Below, piece by piece: positions 57,040-64,000 of a stretch of DNA of 64,000 nucleotides. Numbering within the stretch: position 1 is the first letter of the stretch; each line of letters opens with the position of its first letter. The stretch lies in contig VTPC01000639.1 of the NCBI GenBank assembly GCA_011009095.1, positions 122,661-186,660 on the forward strand. The letters are read 5' to 3'. A program made the position numbers and the translations under genes. The DNA is from Ignelater luminosus (Eukaryota; Arthropoda; Insecta; Coleoptera; Elateridae). Below the pieces are notes generated by a model. It saw only the letters and a list, made by a program, of their open reading frames with translations. It was not told where the DNA came from and made no database searches.

Positions 57040-58250
57040 AGAATTAATTGACGAGTTTGAGAATTCTCAACGTGGATTTGTTGTTATCGACGGAAGTGAA
57101 GATGAAGGGAAACGGGCTTCAGGCAATGAAAAACGATTATGGTTTATTTTACAGTGGGGTGGAAAAGCATAGTAGAAAACAAGCTGGAATAACGTGTATA
57201 GTGAAAGAAAAACGTATGGAAGGCATTAAAAGTTGGGAATTTGCAAATAATAGAATTATGAGCGTGGTGTATAAAATAAGTGAAAGCGAAATAACTGCAG
57301 TTTTAGTAGTGTACGGTTTTAAAGAATCAGACAGAAAGAGCGACAAAGACTGTTTTAGGCATGGTTTGTAAAGCCAAGTAGATAAAAAAACAAGAAATAC
57401 TGGTCATTGGAGGGGGAATGATGAGATGACAACAAATGTGTTGGTAAATACGGGGAAATTGTACTAAATTCAAATGGGCAAAGAATAATCGATTTCTGTG
57501 TGGTAAACAATCTCTTCGTGGCAAATACCTTTTTCAACGCAGATATATCCATAAATACACAAGAGTGGTTGAAAGCAGGAAAGGAAAATCCGTAATAAAT
57601 ATTTTGTTAATGGCGAAAACAGAAAAAAAAAGAGTGGTTGATGTAAGATTGAAGCGACAGCATGAGATAGGTAGTGATCATCTGTTTGTAAACATCAGAA
57701 TAAACGTGACAAATTAAAAAGGAGAGGATTCCAAAACGCTAGAAAAAATAGAATTCTTGATCATCAAAAGTTACAAGTTAAAAGATGTAGAATGTTGGCA
57801 AAGGTACCAAACAGAAATTGAAGAGGAAAGGTGGTGTCTAAGGTCAGGAGATATAGAGGTAATGTGAAAAGATTTTGAACAAGTAATATTAGATACGGCA
57901 AGAGTTGCTTTTAGAAAAACTAACAAAATAAAGCAAACCTTTTGGTGGAACGATGAAGTGAAAAAGGAGATCAAAATTAAGAAAATCACACGACAAGGAT
58001 ACCTGAAGACAAAGTCAGAAGAGGATTACTATGAATATAAGAACCATAGAAAAAAAAAAGTAAAAGTGGCAGTTCAAAAAGCAACAGCAGAAGCATGGGA
58101 AAGGTTTGGGAATGAATTAGAAAAAGGAGGTGAAAAGAATGGACAGAAGTTATTTAGAATCCTATATTACATAGGAAAAAAGCGTAGATACGCATTGGGT
58201 TAAAGATAAACATAGAAACCTCCTAAAGTACAAGGAAGAAATTAAAAACA
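57040..58250 (+). pseudogene. LINE AP-endonuclease and linker
   Basis: 57048-57371 encodes ILNVDLLLSTEVKMKGNGLQ, YGLFYSGVEKHSRKQAGITC and IVKEKRMEGIKSWEFAN, the N-terminal endonuclease half with the catalytic Glu (TEVK). The second half is frame-broken: VNTGKLY-like remnants, IDFCVVNNLFVANTFFNA (about 57491-57545), IHKYTRVVESRKGKSVINIL, and DVRLKRQHEIGSDHLFVNIR (about 57640-57700, the final SDH catalytic block). 57958-58203 is the Lys-rich linker before RT. Confidence 0.75.
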
Positions 58251-60128
58251 TGGAAAGAATACTTCTGTGAACTACTAGAAGGAACAGAGGAAGTAACACC
58301 GCAGCGATAATAGAGAGGGGTATAACAGTGAAAGAGAAAATTACCGGCGATGAAGTGAAGGAAACAATTAAGAAGATGAAATTTGGCAAAGCTGCAGACA
58401 TAGACAAAATAAAACCAGAAATGTTAAAATACATGGAGTTTACAGGAGAAAACATGCTGAGAAAAATATTAAATGAAATATGGATTAGTAAGAAGACCCC
58501 AGAAGAATGGCAGACGGCTGTGTTATCACTACACAAAAAAGGGGACAAGTTAAATTGGGGAAACTATAGAGGTATATCATTATTTTGTACTGTTATCGGA
58601 GAGAAGGGTAAGGGAAACAATTTAACCAACATTGGAGAAATCGCAAGCAGGGTTTCGTAAAGGTCGTACTACACAAGAGTGGATTTTTGTGCTAAGGCAG
58701 TTATGTGAGAAAACCATAAGAAGGAAAGGAAAAATCTACACATGTGCAATAGATATATTCGAGAGAGGAAATTTGGAAAATCTTAGAAAAACGAAGTGTG
58801 ACAAGAGAATTAACCAGCGCAATAAAGAGCATCTAGAAAAGAAAGGACTAGCAATGCTGTTAGAAGTCACAACTTTACATCAGAAAGATTTATAACACAA
58901 AAAGGAGTCAGGTAGGGCAGTGTCCTGAGCTCTCTATATTTTATAATAGTTATCGATAAAATAGCGAAGATAGTCAATGTCAAGTAATTGTAAAGGGACT
59001 GATATATGCAGACAATTTACTTCTAGCGTACCGACTGAAGCAGCCCCAAGACAAAATATGAAAATGTGGGAGGGAGAACTAGAGAAATATAACATGCACA
59101 TAAGTGTAAAAAACGGAAATAATGGTAATAGGCGTACACAGGAAAGAAACGGACATAGAGGTCAATATAGGAAACAATGAAGTTAATAACGTACAGAATC
59201 TGAAATATCTGGTTGCAATGATAGAAGAAGATGGAAGATTTGATTTAGAAGTAAATAATAGAATTGCAACCGCGAATAATAGTTATTTATATAACAAGAG
59301 TGTAAAGCGAAGTTTTTTGAATGAGTAGGAAGTTTATTGGACTCGCTGTCGCTCGTGCCATAAACCCCACGAATTCAAAAAACACACTTTACACTCGAGT
59401 TGTATACAATATTTTTTGCACGACCGTATTTTAAAGAAAATAATAAAGAAAAATCATTGACGGTAGATTAAAAAATGAAGTTGGCCAAGATCATAAGAGC
59501 GTATAATGATTTCGTTACTGCATCGATACGGCTTTATAACATGGATATGTCAGATTAATTGCAAATGTTTATAATTGTAACTTTTGATACTGACGGGTTG
59601 TAAACCGCCAACTTTGCAAACGGTCGTGCAAAAAATATATTACGCCCTTCTAAAATTCTTCATAAAGAAAAAAAAGGTTAGAAAAAGACAAAGATAAGGG
59701 TGCATAACATCGTTTTCGTTCCAACACTAATCTACGGATGTGAGAATTGGAAATTAACGGATAGACGAAGTAGCATGATGAGAGCGTGCGAGATGCAATT
59801 TTTAAAAAGAATTCTGGGAATAAAGAAAATGGACAATGTTCAAAACGAGGTTATAAGAGAAAAGCTTGACGTTGAACCATTGGAGGAAAAAATAATGGAA
59901 AGGCAATTAAATTAATAGGAACACATTGTAAGAATGTCCGAAAACAGAATGGCAAAGACAATTTAGCAAGTTAAAGTCAAGAAAGAAGGTAAAGGAAGGC
60001 CCAGGAAGGAGTGGGATGAAGTGATAGTGAGTGCTTTAAATAGTAAAAACAGTGACTGGAACAGTGCAAAAAATATTGCGGTAAACAGGGAGTAATAGAA
60101 GAAATTTGTAAAAGAAGACATGTAAAAC
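58251..60128 (+). pseudogene. LINE reverse transcriptase, motif C altered
   Basis: 58328-58660 holds ITGDEVKETIKKMKFGKAAD, PEEWQTAVLSLHKKGDKLN and WGNYRGISLF (fingers); 58632-58895 has QAGFRKGRTTQEWIFVLRQL then TCAIDIF followed by a loss of the usual KAFD-V stretch (motif A damaged). Motif C reads GLIYADNLLLAYRLK near 58994-59038: Tyr-Ala-Asp-Asn instead of the usual F/Y-A-D-D. QNLKYLVAMIEEDGRF is at about 59197. After the nested insertion, FVPTLIYGCENWKL (59712) and FLKRILGIKKMDNVQNEVIR; the end reads GRPRKEWDEVIVSALNS and stops near 60128. Confidence 0.82.
59295..59655. mobile_element. MITE-like palindromes nested in the LINE
   Basis: Between codons of the LINE lie about 355 bp of unrelated DNA. 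The first 100 bp (59299-59398) fold on themselves: GAGTGTAAAG...TTTTTTGAAT pairs with ATTCAAAAAA...CTTTACACTC around CTCGCTGTCGCTCGTGCC. Then AATATTTTTTGCACGACCGT (about 59409) is mirrored by ACGGTCGTGCAAAAAATATA (about 59620), a short-TIR element of about 240 bp. Whether it is one insertion or two is unclear. Confidence 0.65.
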
Positions 60129-60129
60129 T

Positions 60130-61500
60130 CAACTCAACACCTACAAATCAGTATGTTAAGAAGTCTCATTAAAGAGAGCAAGTAATGTTAGATATCTTTG
60201 GTATCCATGGTATCTAAAACCTATCTAAGAAAAAATCAAATAAAAATTGAACAACAGGGAGGAAAAATTACCTGTCTCCCTCAGGGGAAGGAAATTACCT
60301 TGTTTCCCGCTCAAATACAATCGTCACTCGATCCCAAAATTAGAATTGAGAAGCCTACTTTATAATAAGGTCGACGAAAAAATATTATGTACCTACTATA
60401 GGTTTGATGAACATCAGGTCGTAACCTACGCAGTGCAACTTCAATATCAGTTGAAAACATTATCGATAGACAAGTTATAGTACGTGCTGATAGTATCACG
60501 TTTATCAAACGATGTATTGTTTACGTATGTGGGAAATTCGGTGTACTACAAGTCATTGCAATTGTTAAATTCAATTTGTCGTACAAAGCGCCGTACTACA
60601 AATCGTTATGTTTGTAAAATCCTTTCACTCATAGAGCTCTAAGTACACTTAAACTGCAGATATACCATAGAAATCGGACAAAGATTTTTATATAACCTAT
60701 GACAGCGTTTTTCAACTATGTGTCATACACCACTCTTTTTTCTAACACGGATCTATCTACGGTCTCCTTAACTAATTATTGGTTGAAGAGTGCTACATGT
60801 AATTTTCATATTTTAATATTTAACTGTTTAGCTGACATTACTTTTTACTTATCTTTGTTGCAAAACCCACTAAATTAGTAAATGGAGGGAAAAGTTGCAA
60901 ATCTTGACAACACCGCAACAGTCTTTACTGTTCCACCGTGAAATAGCTTAGCGCAGAAGCCACCATTTTGATTATACTTCTAGTAAAGAACAACAAAAAT
61001 CACCTGACTGAACTTGGCAAATGGACGTAATACTTTTCTAAAGCGCAAAATGCAAGATTTGCAAGCGATCTTCAAACTATTTAAACATCAGGAAACGGTA
61101 CAAAATCGTAGTATGCAGTTTGTTACAGTAGGAAATTTGACAAGTGCAACCTTGCAATTTTATTCATAAACTGCTTACCTACGTAGATTTGAAACTATGT
61201 TTCAAAAATCATGACACGAGTTAAGAAGCTATCAGCAAGGTTTTTTCGCAAAAATAGAAAGAAAAAGATAATTTCGTATGTTTATTTATGTCTTAATAAG
61301 CTGTTCATTGTTATAAATAGAGTGCGGATTTTTAAGCATAAAAAAACAATAAAAAAGTTTATAAGAAAGCTTAAAAATTCAAGGAAAAAAGCTTAAAAAA
61401 TAGCACAAAAATTAAAAATTAGTTTAAAATATGCAGGAAAAAAATTAAACTTCCAGGTTTTAGGTCTTATTATACAAAGTATTTATTATAAAAAAACAAA
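60130..61500. other. Stretch without a supportable gene
   Basis: A 77-codon plus-strand frame at 60247-60480 and a Lys-rich one at 61211-61396 have no recognisable motif. AAAATATGCAGG at about 61425 is probably the downstream end of the hAT element. Confidence 0.4.
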
Positions 61501-61513
61501 AAATGAATTGTTA

Positions 61514-63059
61514 TTAGAAACTTTCAACTCTAAAATGCTTCTTAATTGTTATGCACTTTTCTAAATTCTCCATAAGGAAATTTCTTCTTTTATCAGTTAG
61601 GGTGTCTTTGTAAAGAGAAAATAGTCTTTCAATGTCAACACTAGTAATCGGTGCATATTTAAATTTTGCAAGTAACGATGGTTCCAAGTCGAAGATATTG
61701 ACTATTTCGCCTGATAAAATTTTTGCAATGGTCTTTAATCTTGCTAAACCCTTCTTTTTTAGCCAGCACGTTCTCAAATTTGGCAAATATTCTTTTTCCT
61801 ACATCACCACGCACTTTTCCCAATTTTATTTTAAACTCTTGTACAATCTGAATTGCTTGTGTTAGCTCACTTCCTTGTGTTTCAAGTTTGGTGATAGTTT
61901 CACCGATGAACTCGTAATTTGCTTTGATGAATACAAGGTTTTGTTGTAGTTCCGGATTTTTTAAAACATTTTGGCAGTATTTAACTGATTGGGATGCATC
62001 TTCCGAAAATTCTAACAAAATGTCTTTGAAGTTGGTGAAGTTAACTGCGTAATACACAGCCGCATCCAACCATGTTCCCCATCTAGTAATGACTGGTTGT
62101 GGTGGAAGCTGAATATTAGGCAGTTTTTCTTTAAATCGTTGTACCCTCAATGGCACTTTTAAAAAAAACTTTTTGCCATTTTTAATTAGCTCGTTAACTA
62201 GAGAAAATTCAGACCTCACAGTTTCTGCTACTCGGTTTAATCTGTGAGCTACGCAAGTAGAGTGTGTGAGATTACTATACAAAACTTTTAAATTAATACC
62301 TGCTTTTAGCATATATGCAGCCGCATCCGTCACCATTAACAGAACTTTTTCAGTTGCGACTGCATTAGGAAGAAAAAAGTTTGCGAGTCCCTCGTTAATA
62401 AATCTTGTTATGGTGCTGTTGTTGGTGTTATCTAGTTCTTTCAAATATATTAAAAATGGCCTGATTGGAGTGGCTTCATGTAATATACCGATAATGAGAC
62501 CAGGCACATACCTACCGCACTCATCGGTGGTTTCATCGACAGAAAACCAGATATAATGGTCTGCAATTATATTTTTAATTTCACGAAGAACTGTTTTATA
62601 AACTGTATCTAAATAGTTTTTTCGTAGAGTGCTTTCGGGCGGTATCGATCTCTTACAATATGTTTCTAAGAATTTTCGAAATGCAGAATTGTCTAATTTT
62701 CTGAAAGGAATATTTGCCGATATCAGAGTATTGCATAAATCAAAATAAAAAGTTCTTTCTTCAGATCGAGTAGAAGATCCAGAGGCAACTACTTCTGAAA
62801 TAGTTTGTTGTTTCAGCTTATTTTCATTTTTCGCTCTTCGTACATTTTCCTTGTGAATATTGGTCTTTGTATGTTGTACCATATTATACTTTTTGTCGCA
62901 CTGGATTTATTAAAACGAGCATTAAAGAATATTATATTTAAAATCTAATCTACTCCTTACCGTTTTAACACATACTCTGCAAAATAGTCTACTACCGTCG
63001 AGCCTTATTTCTGGTATATTTTTAATCCACACTTCTACACTTGTTTTAACTTTTAGCAT
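61514..63059 (-). pseudogene. hAT transposase gene, nearly intact, one intron
   Basis: Cut-and-paste hAT transposase, minus strand. Exon 1 runs from the ATG at 63059 to 62961 and ends LFCRVCVKT; the intron is 62960-62901 (60 bp, GTAAGG donor, CCAG acceptor); exon 2 starts CDKKYNMVQHTKTNIH. Splicing makes a C-x2-C...H-x5-H BED-like finger. Exon 2 stays open for nearly 390 codons: WFSVDETTDECGRYVPGLII (first catalytic Asp), LLMVTDAAAYMLKAG (second), LTHSTCVAHRLNRVAE and PVITRWGTWLDAAVYY. Near 61745 the frame must change by one base to reach ARLKTIAKILSGEIVN and the dimerisation block ITSVDIERLFSLYKDTLTDK (to 61514). Total about 495 residues. The family resembles CGGBP1-like hAT proteins of insects. 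A single indel beside an A6 run could be a real lesion or an assembly error. Confidence 0.87.
62901..62960 (-). other. 60-bp GT-AG intron of the hAT gene
   Basis: On the minus strand ACG|GTAAGGAG ... AATAAATCCAG|TGCGAC. Without splicing the reading frame stops inside the segment; with splicing it restores the zinc finger in frame. Confidence 0.75.
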
Positions 63060-64000
63060 TGTAACACAGTCTTATTTTATTAAAAACAGAAGACAACACA
63101 AAAGATTAAGTTATAATAAAATGAAACGAAACTTTTTCAATCTACCAGCAACATTACATACACGCACGATACCAACACTTTAAGTAACCCAGTAAAACTG
63201 AAGCATTTGTCAAATAAATCTTAAAACCTATAAGAACTAACTGTTTTCACAGCTTATCCCAGGGACAAAGAACTGCCGGGACAATGTGTAACGGCCCCGA
63301 CAGGCTCCGGAACGGTGAGCGTCCAGATGGTATTCAATACATAACGGTAAATAATGATATTTTAAGAAATCCTTGAAAATATTGTCACGAAATTTACCGT
63401 AAAAACAAAATGTTTAAAAAAATAATGTAGACAATTGCTGCTAGAGAAAGAATTTATAGAAAGTATTTTGAAGAAACAGAAAATAAATATACTGTAGACA
63501 AGAAAAGTATAAGGATATTATGATTTTTTTCTTGAGACTGACAAAAATTCACAAAATAAGCATTATTCTAAAAAATAGCAAATAGTTCCAAAAGAAAGCA
63601 AAAAAAGCATTATGAAAATTAGTTAAATGATTCCTTTAATTGCGATTCGCACTTATTTCAATATCTTTTTGTACTGCTATTAATATCTAAAAAAAGCATT
63701 ATTGCTATAAATCAGCACTCTAGTTATAAATAATTAATTTTCTATTTACAATATCTTGTACAGTTTAAAAATTGCTGATCTACAGTTAGCAGAATATCTC
63801 CAAGAAATATAAAAGACAAGAGTTCCACAAAGTAACAGAAAGGCATAAAAAAGACTCAATGGCTGGCGAGCCTTTTAAATGTTTGTAACTACAGGTTAAG
63901 AAATGTTGCCTCAGATTTCAAGGCTGCCCACGTTTTCACCACTGGAGCTCTGACTATAAGCACTGATCGGTATAAATGAAATGCTATTTTCAACTGGCAT
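63060..64000. other. Gene-free flank
   Basis: Contains the presumptive upstream part of the hAT element; its outer terminal repeat was not identified. Around 63250-63330 GC is locally higher (GGACAAAGAACTGCCGGGAC, GGCCCCGACAGGCTCC) without a recognised function. The rest is AT-rich. Confidence 0.4.

Larger units (their letters stand above)
56380..60128 (+). mobile_element. Second LINE of the 29713 type, with nested insertion
   Basis: Non-LTR element with the same order as 29713-33114: coiled-coil/RNA-binding ORF1, AP endonuclease, RT, C-terminal domain. Coding begins at its 5' edge, so it is truncated. It ends at about 60128 without a clear poly(A) or (TA)n tail; no target duplication was found. 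A MITE-like insertion interrupts it at 59295-59655. The long hydrophobic minus-strand frame at 56405-57016 is the antisense of Lys/Glu-rich ORF1. Confidence 0.82.

Noticed and set aside
61740-61750. Programmed frameshift in the hAT gene at the A-rich run
   Set aside because: The required change is +1 while the run would suit a -1 slip in a different frame; a simple indel is more likely.
1-64000. CRISPR arrays, tRNA or rRNA genes, bacterial operons
   Set aside because: No regularly spaced repeat with unique spacers, no cloverleaf with A/B boxes noticed, and the whole context is eukaryotic.

Overview
The window looks like AT-rich, gene-poor insect (or at least arthropod) nuclear DNA. The case rests on its mobile elements: Jockey-type and other endonuclease-bearing LINEs, a 17.6/297-like gypsy LTR element, mariner, Tc1-like, pogo-like, P-element-like and two hAT elements, with canonical spliceosomal introns in at least two transposase genes. 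It is assembled scaffold sequence with two N gaps (37058-37366 and 49701-50197). I could not name any single-copy cellular gene with confidence, and saw no tRNA, rRNA, operon or CRISPR array. Species assignment is not possible from this alone.

Layout. 1-4430: a decayed transposase gene with an intron (1182-3463), possibly RAG1/Transib-related, between two arrays of the same 9-bp repeat, then an unassigned minus-strand coding remnant. 4430-10000: mostly blank AT-rich DNA around a 1-kb palindromic mariner-type foldback element (7883-8874). 10003-16932: two long LTR-like blocks; the second is split by a Jockey LINE with an exact 12-bp target duplication. 19530-25395: LINE pieces, a palindromic GGACGTCC array, a P-element/THAP9-like transposase pseudogene on the minus strand and a GC-richer LINE-like 5' end. 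25413-28235: a long-TIR element holding a Cys-rich protein remnant, then a pogo-like pseudogene. 29713-33114: a LINE with a (TA)n tail and 12-bp target duplication. 35630-37990: a Jockey 3' fragment running into a ~154-bp satellite made from part of a mariner transposase gene, then the rest of that mariner. 42577-46849: a gypsy-type element with both LTRs but no integrase. 47549-50825: two copies of a Tc1-like element, a gap, and a CGCCGC-bordered MITE. 52145-53924: a hAT (Charlie-like) element with 8-bp target duplication. 54155-55441: a large foldback that holds another protein fragment. 56360-60128: a second LINE of the 29713 type, itself interrupted by MITE-like palindromes. 61514-63059: the best preserved gene, a hAT transposase with a 60-bp intron in its zinc finger and one frameshift.

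The genes do not form a shared pathway. They are layers of selfish DNA, many nested, nearly all inactivated by stops, frameshifts or deletions. The most original signals are the chimeric mariner/LINE-tail satellite, the 9-bp arrays on both sides of the possibly RAG1/Transib-like pseudogene, and two long-TIR foldbacks that carry different ends of what may be one transposon protein family. All family names come from reading translations by eye; no searches were run.
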